Of a DNA stretch of 7,516 nucleotides, positions 1 to 6,008 are shown in pieces (within the stretch, counting starts at the first letter, position 1; each line of letters opens with the position of its first letter). Made by a program: the position numbers and the translations under genes. Below the pieces are notes generated by a model that ran no database searches, was not told the DNA's origin, and saw nothing but the letters and a program-made list of their open reading frames with translations. Source of the stretch: JBFHNV01 sp965365655 (GTDB lineage: Bacteria; Pseudomonadota; Gammaproteobacteria; HK1). The stretch is taken from assembly GCA_965365655.1 (NCBI GenBank), contig CBDUCN010000268.1:1-7516 (forward strand), read 5' to 3'.

Positions 1-143
1 GTGCCGGGAACCGCTCACGCGCCGCCCCGGGGCGCGGCGCCGATCGCCGCGTTTCGCGACCGGCCACGGGCGCACGTCGCCGCGCGGGCCCGCGCACCGC
101 ACGCGCACCGCGCCCTGCGCAAGGGTGACCCGCACATCGGCGA
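1..143. other. Downstream flank, no supported gene
   Basis: This stretch follows the stop of the minus-strand sugar dehydrogenase. Plus-strand frames here give arginine-, alanine- and proline-rich translations with no recognisable motif, typical of non-coding high-GC DNA. One minus-strand frame stays open from inside the dehydrogenase end to the window edge, but it turns into a basic low-complexity run and has no clear start or ribosome binding site. I see no hairpin followed by a T-run that would serve as an intrinsic terminator. Confidence 0.5.
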
Positions 144-1328
144 TCAGTCCGCCGGCGAGACGCGCGCGATCACGCCGTTGCCCGAGTCGGTGACCAGGTA
201 CACGTGGCCGTCGGGTCCCACCCGCACGTCGCGGATGCGCCCGAGCTCGTCCTCGAGCAGCCGCTCCTCGTGCACCACCTTCTCGCCGTCGAGCTCGAGG
301 CGCGCGAGCAGCCGGAACTTCAGCGATCCCACCAGCAGGTTGCCGCGCCACTCCGGGAAGCGGTCGCCGTCGTAGAACGCCATCCCCGACGGCGCGATGG
401 ACGGGTCCCAGTAGTGCAGCGGCTGCGCCATGCCCTCCTTGTGCGTGCCCTCGCCGATGGAGGTGCCGATGAAGTAGTTCACGCCGTAGGTGATCACGGG
501 CCACCCGTAGTTGGTGCCGGCGCGGATCACGTTCACCTCGTCGCCGCCCTGCGGTCCGTGCTCGTGGGTCCAGACCTCGCTGGTCCAAGGGTTCAGCGCC
601 GCGCCCTGCACGTTGCGGTTGCCGTAGGTGTAGATCTCGGGCCTCGCACCGGGACGGTTCACGAACGGGTTGTCCGCCGGCACGCTGCCGTCCTCGTTCA
701 GGCGGATCACGGACCCGGCGTGGTCCCCGAGGTCCTGCGCCCGCGGCCGGTCGCCGCGGTCGCCCAGCGTCAGGAACACGTGGCCGTTGCCGTCGAGCAC
801 CACGCGCCCGCCGAAATGACGTCCGCCGCCGGACTTCGGGAGCGCGCGGAACAGCACCTGCGTGTCCACCAGCCGGTGGCCGTCGAGGCGCCCGCGCGCG
901 AGCTCGGTGCCGTGGCCGCCGTCGCCGCGACCGGCGTACGCGAGGTAGACGAGGCCGTTGCGCGCGAAGTCCGGGTGCGGAACGACGTCGTGCAGCCCGC
1001 CCTGGCCGTTGGTGTCCAGGGACGACGGCAGGCCGGACACGGGCTCGGGATCGAGCGTCCAGTCCGCGTTCACGATGCGCAGCCGACCCGCGCGCTCGGT
1101 GACCAGCTTGCGCCCGTCGGGGAGGAACGCGAGGCTCCACGGGTGGTCCAGGCCGTCGACGAGGACGTCGACGCGCAGCGCGTGCTTCTCGGTGGTCGTC
1201 TGCGACTGCGCGCCCGGCATCGTGGCGCCGGCGGCGGCGAGCAGCGCGAGCGCGGCGGCGAGGCGGTGCCGGCGCCGGCGGCGCGGTAGTGTGCCCGTAA
1301 CGGCGAGGGTCGTTGCCGTAGAGTCCAT
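144..1328 (-). CDS. yliI: Periplasmic PQQ-dependent aldose sugar dehydrogenase
   Basis: Predicted soluble PQQ-dependent enzyme (GSDH/sorbosone dehydrogenase family, Asd/YliI type) that oxidises aldoses to lactones in the periplasm. The product is 394 aa, normal for the family. Residues 1-42 form a Sec-type signal peptide: an unusually long basic n-region with five arginines in a row (16-20), then an Ala/Leu core and an AQS-like cleavage site. The mature part is a six-bladed propeller that follows E. coli YliI closely: HPW at 62-64, GQGGLHDV at 108-115, the catalytic-base His (H171 in RHFGG), R238-N239 in YGNRN, HEHGPQGGDE at 255-264, NYGWP at 273-277, K337, and R364/R366 in RIRDVR. These match the PQQ- and substrate-binding His, Arg, Asn and Lys positions of soluble glucose dehydrogenase. 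The ATG at 1328 is chosen because an AAAGGAGA ribosome site lies 9 nt upstream; a longer reading to 1436 would have no signal peptide at its start. It is head-to-head with the PqqU-like receptor. The exact sugar range cannot be read from sequence. Confidence 0.93.
   Translation of the reverse strand: MDSTATTLAVTGTLPRRRRRHRLAAALALLAAAGATMPGAQSQTTTEKHALRVDVLVDGLDHPWSLAFLPDGRKLVTERAGRLRIVNADWTLDPEPVSGLPSSLDTNGQGGLHDVVPHPDFARNGLVYLAYAGRGDGGHGTELARGRLDGHRLVDTQVLFRALPKSGGGRHFGGRVVLDGNGHVFLTLGDRGDRPRAQDLGDHAGSVIRLNEDGSVPADNPFVNRPGARPEIYTYGNRNVQGAALNPWTSEVWTHEHGPQGGDEVNVIRAGTNYGWPVITYGVNYFIGTSIGEGTHKEGMAQPLHYWDPSIAPSGMAFYDGDRFPEWRGNLLVGSLKFRLLARLELDGEKVVHEERLLEDELGRIRDVRVGPDGHVYLVTDSGNGVIARVSPAD
1287..1292 (+). 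promoter_or_regulatory. Possible -10 element for the receptor gene
   Basis: TAGTGT, a TAnnnT -10-like hexamer followed by GC, lies 50 nt before the receptor start in a region almost without A/T. Similar hexamers precede the two next plus-strand genes. No good -35 box is seen at 17 bp. If real, the promoter sits inside the first codons of the opposing dehydrogenase gene. Confidence 0.25.
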
Positions 1329-1336
1329 CGCTTCAG

Positions 1337-1344
1337 TCTCCTTT
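1337..1344 (-). promoter_or_regulatory. Ribosome binding site of the sugar dehydrogenase
   Basis: On the minus strand this reads AAAGGAGA, a strong Shine-Dalgarno match, with 9 nt between AGGAG and the ATG at 1328-1326. It decides the dehydrogenase start. The site overlaps the first two bases of the TTG start proposed for the divergent receptor gene. Confidence 0.8.
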
Positions 1345-3418
1345 GCCCACACAGTCCCCGATCGAACGCCCGTGCACCGCACGCCCGGGCCGCGCCGTCG
1401 CCGCCGCGCTGCTCGCGTGCAGCGCCGCGGCCGCACGCGAGCCGCCGGCGCCGGTGCGCATCGCGCCCGTGGTGGTCGAGGCCAGCCGCGTGCCGGGCGC
1501 CGCCACCGGGACCCCCTGGCCGGTCACCGTCGTCGAGGGCCCCGCGCTCACCCGTGCCCGCCAGGGGCTCGCGCTGGACGAGGCGCTCGCCACGGTGCCG
1601 GGACTCTACGCGCAGAACCGCTACAACTTCGCGCAGGACCTTCGCCTGTCGCTGCGCGGCTTCGGCGCGAACGCGACCTTCGGCATCCGCGGCGTGCGCG
1701 TCGTCGTCGACGGCGTGCCGGCGACGCTGCCGGACGGCCAGACCGGCGTCGACGCGATCGACCCGGCGAACCTGGCCCGGGTGGAGGTGATCCGCGGCCC
1801 CGCGGCGTCGCTGTACGGCGCGTCGGCGGGCGGCGTCGTGAGCCTCACCACGCGGGCGCCGCCGACGGGGCGCGAAGCGGGCGCGTCGTTCGCCGCGGGC
1901 AGCTTCGGCTACCGCGAGCAGCGCGTGCACGCGGGCGGCAGCCGCGGCGACGCGGCCGGCGTGGTGCGCGTCAGTCACGCGAGCCTCGACGGCTTCCGCG
2001 TGCGCTCCGGCGCCGAGCGCACGCTGCTCGACGCCCGCGGGGACCTCGCGCTCGCCGGCGGCGGCGCGCTGCAGCTCACGCTGTCCGCGGTGGACTCCCC
2101 CGACGCCGGGGACCCGGGCGGGCTGACCGCCGCCGAGCGCGCCGCCGACCGGCGCCAGGCCGGCGCGTTGAACGTCCGCTTCCGCACCGGCGAGCAGGTG
2201 GAGCAGGAACGCGCGGGACTCGCGCTGACCACGCCGCTGGCCGGCGGCGAGCTGGACGCACGGCTCTACGGCGTGCGCCGCGCGTTCGACGCCCGCCTGC
2301 CGTTCCAGACCGTGTCGGTGGACCGCCTCGCCGGCGGCGGCGCGCTGAGCTTCGCCCGCGAGCGCGCCGGCGCAGACCGCGGGCTCGCGTGGCGCGCCGG
2401 GATCGAGCTGGATCACCAGGACGACGCGCGGCGGCGCAACGGCAGCCTGGCCGGCGTCCCCGGCGCGCTGTTCGCGGACCAGGACGAGCGGGTCACGGCG
2501 ATCGGCGCGTGGCTGACGGCGACGCTGCAGGCCACCGCGCGACTCGCCGTGACCGGTGCGCTGCGCGTCGATCGCGTGACCGTGGACGTGAGCGATCGCT
2601 TCCTCGCCGACGGGGACCAGTCCGGGGACGTGAGCTTCGACGCGCTGAGCCCGCAGGTCGGCGCACTGCTCGCCGTCACGGACTCGCTGGACGCGTACGC
2701 GAACGCGAGCACCGCGTTCGAGACCCCGACCACCGCGGAGCTGGCCGACCCGTCCGGTCTCGGCGGCTTCAACGCGGGGCTGGACCCGCAGCGCGCCGTG
2801 TCGCTCGAGGCCGGCGTTCGGCAGCGGCTGCTCGGCGGGCGCGCGCGGCTGGAGCTCGCGGCCTTCCACGTGCGGGTGGAGGACCAGCTGGTGCCGGTGC
2901 CCGTCGCCGGCGCCAGCGGGCGCTCCGCGTTCGAGAACGCCGGGCGCTCGCGCCACGTCGGCGTCGAGGCCTCGCTGCAGGCCGAGCTGGGCGAGCAGTG
3001 GACGGTGCGCGGCGCGTGGACGTGGTCGCACTTCACGTACCGGCGCTTCACCGGCGCGGCGGGCGCGGACCTCGGCGGTCGCCGCCTGCCCGGGATCCCG
3101 CGCAGCGTGCTGGCCGCGGGCGCGACCTGGCGCCCCGGCGGAGGCTGGTTCCTGGGCGCGGACGCGCAGCTCGCGTCGCGCCGCTTCGCCGACAGCGCGA
3201 ACACCGCGACGTCGCCCGGCTACGTGCTGCTGGACGCGCGCGGCGGCTACACCTGGCGCCGCGGCGCCCTGACGCTGGACGCCACGGCCGGCGTCAACAA
3301 CGTGCTCGACGCGCGCTACGACGGCAACGTGCGCGTGAACGCGTTCGGCGGGCGGTTCTTCGAGCCGGCGCCGGGGCGAAACGCGTACACGGGCGTGTCG
3401 GCGACGCTCGCGTTCTGA
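1343..3418 (+). CDS. pqqU: TonB-dependent outer-membrane receptor, PqqU (YncD)-like
   Basis: Predicted TonB-dependent outer-membrane transporter, 691 aa, full length. The order is: signal peptide (about 1-32, Ala/Leu core at 18-31), a TonB-box-like stretch IAPVVVEAS at 40-48, the plug domain (about 55-170) and a 22-strand barrel (about 178-691) ending in phenylalanine. It follows E. coli YncD, reported as the PQQ transporter PqqU, in many places: VPGLYAQNRYNFAQDL at 85-100, RGFG at 105-108, GIRGVR at 114-119, DGVPATLPDGQ at 123-133, RGPAASLYG at 151-159, DPGGLT at 257-262, FETPT in the barrel, and the C-terminal RFFEPAPGRNAY. This resemblance is from memory of YncD, not a database search. The start is a TTG; it is the only in-frame start that keeps the signal peptide, since a stop codon lies at 1319-1321. 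No Shine-Dalgarno precedes it. A LLAC sequence at 23-26 resembles a loose lipobox, but a lipoprotein receptor is less likely. The adjacent PQQ enzyme supports PQQ as the substrate; iron-siderophore uptake remains the alternative. Confidence 0.85.
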   Translation: MPTQSPIERPCTARPGRAVAAALLACSAAAAREPPAPVRIAPVVVEASRVPGAATGTPWPVTVVEGPALTRARQGLALDEALATVPGLYAQNRYNFAQDLRLSLRGFGANATFGIRGVRVVVDGVPATLPDGQTGVDAIDPANLARVEVIRGPAASLYGASAGGVVSLTTRAPPTGREAGASFAAGSFGYREQRVHAGGSRGDAAGVVRVSHASLDGFRVRSGAERTLLDARGDLALAGGGALQLTLSAVDSPDAGDPGGLTAAERAADRRQAGALNVRFRTGEQVEQERAGLALTTPLAGGELDARLYGVRRAFDARLPFQTVSVDRLAGGGALSFARERAGADRGLAWRAGIELDHQDDARRRNGSLAGVPGALFADQDERVTAIGAWLTATLQATARLAVTGALRVDRVTVDVSDRFLADGDQSGDVSFDALSPQVGALLAVTDSLDAYANASTAFETPTTAELADPSGLGGFNAGLDPQRAVSLEAGVRQRLLGGRARLELAAFHVRVEDQLVPVPVAGASGRSAFENAGRSRHVGVEASLQAELGEQWTVRGAWTWSHFTYRRFTGAAGADLGGRRLPGIPRSVLAAGATWRPGGGWFLGADAQLASRRFADSANTATSPGYVLLDARGGYTWRRGALTLDATAGVNNVLDARYDGNVRVNAFGGRFFEPAPGRNAYTGVSATLAF

Positions 3419-3439
3419 CCGGCCGGCCCCGGTACGCGC

Positions 3440-3445
3440 TACCCT
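3440..3445 (+). promoter_or_regulatory. Possible -10 element for the threonine aldolase gene
   Basis: TACCCT followed by GCG, a TAnnnT-type -10 hexamer, lies 49 nt before the GTG start in the 76-bp gap after the receptor gene. CTGACC at 3415-3420 could be a weak -35 (four matches to TTGACA) but with a long 19-bp spacer. Confidence 0.3.
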
Positions 3446-3480
3446 GCGCGCGCCGCCCGGCGACGGCGGCGCCGCGCGCA
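3445..3480 (+). repeat. GC-only inverted repeat ahead of the aldolase gene
   Basis: Left arm TGCGCGC-GCCGCC (3445-3457), a 7-nt loop (3458-3464), and right arm GGCGGC-GCC-GCGCGCA (3465-3480). This makes 6 + 7 base pairs with a 3-nt bulge. It lies between the -10-like hexamer and the ribosome site of the aldolase gene, 26 bp past the receptor stop. There is no T-run after it, so an intrinsic terminator for the receptor is doubtful; it could be a 5'-leader structure or simply chance in very GC-rich DNA. Confidence 0.35.
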
Positions 3481-3482
3481 CC

Positions 3483-3487
3483 GGGAG
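3483..3487 (+). promoter_or_regulatory. Ribosome binding site of the threonine aldolase gene
   Basis: GGGAG with 7 nt to the GTG at 3495. It supports the GTG start over the later in-frame ATG, which would delete the conserved N-terminal NLYSDTQTRP segment. Confidence 0.6.
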
Positions 3488-3494
3488 CCCTGCC

Positions 3495-4547
3495 GTGATC
3501 GAAGGCCGCATCAACCTCTACAGCGACACCCAGACCCGCCCGCCGCCGGCGATGCGCGACGCGATGGCGAGCGCGCCGGTCGGCGACGAGCAGAGCTTCG
3601 CGGACCCCACCGTGAACGCGCTGTGCGAGCGCGTCGCCGCACTGCTCGGCAAGGAGGCCGCGGTGTTCCTGCCGTCGGGCACGCTGTGCAACCAGATCGC
3701 GCTCGCGGTGCACTGCCGCGCGGGCGACGAGATCTACGCCCACGAGACCTCGCACGTGATCCACTTCGAGGGCGGCGGCCCGGCGGTCACCGCGCGCGCG
3801 GTGGTGCGCGCGCTGCCCGGCGAGCGCGGCATGTACACCGCGGACACGCTGCGCGGTGCGATCCGCGACGGCAACCGCTACGGGCCGCGCCCGGCGCTGG
3901 TGGCCGTCGAGCAGACCGCGAACCTCGGCGGCGGCGCGGTGTGGCCGCTGGAGCGGCTGCAGGCGGTCGCGGCGGTCGCGCGCGAGCGCGGGCTGGGCGT
4001 GCACATGGACGGCGCGCGGCTGCTGAACGCGGTGGTCGCGAGCGGCACCGGGGCCGCCGCGTTCGCGGCGCCCGCCGACACCGCGTGGATCGACCTCAGC
4101 AAGGGGCTCGCGTGCCCGATGGGCGCGGTGCTCGCCGGCAGCCGCGCGTTCGTCGACGAGGCGTGGCGCTGGAAGCAGCGCCTGGGCGGCGCGCTGCGCC
4201 AGGCCGGGATCGTCGCGGCCGCCGGGCTGTACGCGCTGGACCACCACGTCGAGCGCCTCGCCGAGGACCACGCGAACGCGCGGCGCTTCGCGCACGCCGC
4301 GTGCGCCGTCGACGGCGTCACCCTGCCGTACGGCGCGGTGGACACCAACATCGTGTTCCTCGACGTCGCCGGCGCCGGGGTGGAGGCGCCCGCGCTGGTC
4401 GCACACCTCGAGCAGCGCGGCATCAACGTCGGCGCGATGGGCGCGGCGCTGGTGCGCGTGGTCACGCACCGGGACGTGGATGCCGCGATGGTGGACGAGG
4501 CGGCGCAGGCGTTCGTGCAGGGGGTGGAAGCGCTGCGGCGGTGCTGA
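3495..4547 (+). CDS. ltaE: Low-specificity L-threonine aldolase family enzyme (PLP)
   Basis: Fold-type I PLP enzyme of the beta-eliminating lyase/threonine aldolase family, which cleaves L-threonine or L-allo-threonine to glycine and acetaldehyde in the cytosol. The 350 aa are slightly longer than E. coli LtaE. Family marks: SDTQTRP at 10-16, GDEQSFADPTVNAL at 30-43, PSGT at 60-63, SH at 86-87 (H87 matches LtaE His83), F91, HMDGAR at 170-175 (D172 bonds the PLP ring nitrogen), LSKGL at 201-205 with K203 as the Schiff-base lysine, GGALRQAG at 231-238 and RVVTH near the end (substrate-carboxylate Arg). The GTG start with GGGAG upstream lets the N-terminus line up with LtaE. One oddity: the LtaE segment ENTHN, with His126, is EQTAN here, so that position is A142. 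The protein therefore belongs to a separate subgroup, and its real substrate may differ. It lies 76 bp after the receptor gene and probably has its own promoter. Confidence 0.88.
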   Translation: MIEGRINLYSDTQTRPPPAMRDAMASAPVGDEQSFADPTVNALCERVAALLGKEAAVFLPSGTLCNQIALAVHCRAGDEIYAHETSHVIHFEGGGPAVTARAVVRALPGERGMYTADTLRGAIRDGNRYGPRPALVAVEQTANLGGGAVWPLERLQAVAAVARERGLGVHMDGARLLNAVVASGTGAAAFAAPADTAWIDLSKGLACPMGAVLAGSRAFVDEAWRWKQRLGGALRQAGIVAAAGLYALDHHVERLAEDHANARRFAHAACAVDGVTLPYGAVDTNIVFLDVAGAGVEAPALVAHLEQRGINVGAMGAALVRVVTHRDVDAAMVDEAAQAFVQGVEALRRC

Positions 4548-4573
4548 GCGCCGGCGTGCGCGTTACAGCCCTG

Positions 4574-4581
4574 CAACGTTG
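4574..4581. repeat. CAACGTTG palindrome before the NHL gene
   Basis: A perfect 8-bp palindrome with an AT core in a gap that is otherwise nearly all G/C. It lies 28 bp upstream of the -10-like hexamer at 4610, where a regulator or a -35-region contact could sit. A short palindrome alone is weak evidence for an operator. Confidence 0.2.
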
Positions 4582-4609
4582 ACCGGGCGGCCGCGACGGG
4601 CGCCGCGCG

Positions 4610-4615
4610 TACAGT
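4610..4615 (+). promoter_or_regulatory. Possible -10 element for the NHL gene
   Basis: TACAGT followed by GCC, 32 nt before the ATG. It resembles the hexamers ahead of the two preceding genes. The TTGACC at 4579-4584 is 25 bp away, too far to be its -35 box. Confidence 0.3.
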
Positions 4616-4647
4616 GCCGGACCTGCTCACACCCGAGTCACCGACCC

Positions 4648-5538
4648 ATGCCGCGCAGCCGCGAACGCAACGCCTCTCTGGCCCCGGCCGCCATCGCGCT
4701 GGCGCTCGCCGTCGGCGCCGCGCCCGCGCCAGCCCAGGTCCTCACGTTCACCCTCGAGGCCGCCAGCGCCGAGACCCTGGGCGAGCCGCACGACATCGTG
4801 CTCTCGCCGGACGGGACGAAGCTCTACGTCGCGGACAACGGCCAGGACAGGATCGTGGTGCTGGACGCGCAGAGCCTCGAGGAGCTGGGCATGTTCGCCC
4901 GCGGCGAGGTGCGCCAGCCGCACGACGTGGTGTTCGACGCCGACGGCCGGCTGCTGGTCGCCGACACCGGCAACAGCCGCATCGCGATCTACGAGGTCAG
5001 CGGCAACGGCGGGCGCGCGGTGGGCGAGCTCAAGGGCTCCATCATCCGCCCGGAGGGCGTGGACGTGCACCCGGACGGACGCGTGATCGCGACCGGCGCC
5101 GCGTCCGGCAACGTCGTCGTGTACCGCGACGGCAAGGAGATCGCGCAGGCCGGCGGCCTCGCCGCGCCGCACGACGTTCAGGTGGACGCCGGCGGGCGCA
5201 TCTGGCTCGCCGATACCGGGCGCGACCGGATGCTGCGGGTGGACGACGACCTCGCGATCGTGCAGGTGCTCGGCGGCATGCCCTACGACTTCAACGGCCC
5301 GCGCTACCTGGACTTCGACGGCGAGGGGCGCATGTTCGTCGCCGACAAGTACGCGAACCGGATCAAGATCATCGCGCCGGACGGCGCGCTGCTGCAGGTG
5401 CTGGGCACCGAGCGTGCCGGCAAGGGCGAAGGCATGTTCGACCGCCCGGAAGGCGTCGAGATCAGCGGCGACACGGTGTGGTTCTCCGACACCTACAACG
5501 ACCGCATCGTGCGCTACCGGATGCGCGCCGCGGACTGA
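4648..5538 (+). CDS. Secreted six-bladed NHL-repeat beta-propeller protein
   Basis: Product of 296 aa. Residues 1-30 are a Sec-type signal peptide (basic start PRSRER, Ala-rich core at 11-23, APAQ cleavage site), so the mature protein is likely periplasmic or extracellular. The rest is six NHL/YVTN-like repeats of about 44 aa that should close a six-bladed propeller. Their first strands start at P47-H48-D49, P91-H92-D93, P135-E136-G137, P174-H175-D176, P218-R219-Y220 and P267-E268-G269; each is followed by a DG or GG turn and, in most, a VAD/LAD-type second strand and an NRI-type third strand. NHL propellers are often binding scaffolds, and some, such as peptidyl-hydroxyglycine amidating lyase, are metal enzymes; no function can be assigned here. 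The ATG is chosen because the signal peptide begins there; no Shine-Dalgarno is visible, and the reading frame extends upstream into the aldolase gene without meaning. Its stop is 18 bp from that of the convergent membrane-protein gene. Confidence 0.88.
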   Translation: MPRSRERNASLAPAAIALALAVGAAPAPAQVLTFTLEAASAETLGEPHDIVLSPDGTKLYVADNGQDRIVVLDAQSLEELGMFARGEVRQPHDVVFDADGRLLVADTGNSRIAIYEVSGNGGRAVGELKGSIIRPEGVDVHPDGRVIATGAASGNVVVYRDGKEIAQAGGLAAPHDVQVDAGGRIWLADTGRDRMLRVDDDLAIVQVLGGMPYDFNGPRYLDFDGEGRMFVADKYANRIKIIAPDGALLQVLGTERAGKGEGMFDRPEGVEISGDTVWFSDTYNDRIVRYRMRAAD

Positions 5539-5556
5539 CGGCGCCGCCCCGCCCGC

Positions 5557-5994
5557 TCAGGACGCGAGCGCCGCGAGCACCACGCGGGCATACGCGAAGG
5601 CGCCGACCGGCAGCCACGAGAGCGCCGCGAGCGCGAACGCGGCCCACGCCGCTCGCCTCGCCGCCCGGCCGGTGACCACGCGCGTTCGCCGCAGCACCCA
5701 CGTGCCGGGCGGCGGAAACTCACCGCTCGCGAGCGTACGTCGGCCCATGCGCGCGAAGACCGCGGTCGCGAGCAGCGCCATCACGGCCGTCAGCACCACC
5801 ATCGCGAGCAGCAGCCGGTCCATGCGAGCGGCCATCCGACCGATCTCGGCGGCGCCGGCGAGCTGCATCTCCTCGCGGGTCGGAACCTGGCCGAGCAGCC
5901 AGACCAGCGCGACGAACAGCACCAGCACGAACGCCGCCAGCGCGCCCGCCGCCGCGCGGGTCGGCTGCAGCACGCGCGGCAGGTTCACCGGCAT
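5557..5994 (-). CDS. Small three-helix inner-membrane protein, unknown function
   Basis: I cannot assign a function to this 145-aa protein. It has hydrophobic segments at about 14-35, 61-81 and 114-142 (the last is long and could bend at the proline at 129). Between helices 1 and 2 is a polar stretch with charged residues (PTREEMQ, RMAARMDR). Between helices 2 and 3 is a loop with FPPPGTWVLRRTRVVTG at 93-109, rich in basic residues and therefore probably cytoplasmic; a PPPG loop followed by a T-x-V-x-x-G pattern is something I associate with conserved hypothetical proteins, but I cannot name a family. The ATG at 5994 has AAGGA 9 nt upstream, and that ribosome site overlaps the ynfA stop codon, so translation is probably linked to ynfA. 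It is the last gene of the minus-strand operon and ends tail-to-tail with the NHL gene. Confidence 0.78.
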   Translation of the reverse strand: MPVNLPRVLQPTRAAAGALAAFVLVLFVALVWLLGQVPTREEMQLAGAAEIGRMAARMDRLLLAMVVLTAVMALLATAVFARMGRRTLASGEFPPPGTWVLRRTRVVTGRAARRAAWAAFALAALSWLPVGAFAYARVVLAALAS

Positions 5995-6003
5995 CCCGAC
6001 AGA

Positions 6004-6008
6004 TCCTT
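6004..6008 (-). promoter_or_regulatory. Ribosome binding site of the small membrane protein
   Basis: AAGGA on the minus strand with 9 nt to the ATG at 5994. Its first base is the last base of the ynfA TGA stop, which fits re-initiation by ribosomes finishing ynfA. Confidence 0.6.

Noticed and set aside
16..22. Five-arginine run in the dehydrogenase signal peptide as a Tat signal (protein residues 16-22)
   Set aside because: It lacks the hydrophobic residues of the S/T-R-R-x-F-L-K motif, and the family is normally exported by Sec and loads PQQ in the periplasm.
1..140. Minus-strand frame staying open to the left edge after the dehydrogenase stop
   Set aside because: The translation becomes a basic Arg-rich run and has no clear start or ribosome site; too little is visible to call a partial gene.
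204..1289. 361-aa plus-strand open frame opposite the sugar dehydrogenase
   Set aside because: Its valine-, alanine- and histidine-rich translation is the complement shadow of the dehydrogenase, which has full active-site conservation.
958..3514. Very long open frames on both strands over the receptor gene (846 aa plus, 814 aa minus)
   Set aside because: They translate to Arg/Ala/Gly/Pro-rich low-complexity sequence with no motif, and arise because stop codons are rare in GC-rich DNA. The 691-aa receptor frame carries continuous family motifs.
4579..4615. TTGACC as the -35 box of the TACAGT element before the NHL gene
   Set aside because: The spacer would be 25 bp, far from the usual 16-18 bp.
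3294..5172. Long minus-strand and frame-shifted open frames over the aldolase and NHL genes
   Set aside because: They have no recognisable domains and are biased in composition; the plus-strand frames contain complete PLP-enzyme and NHL motifs.
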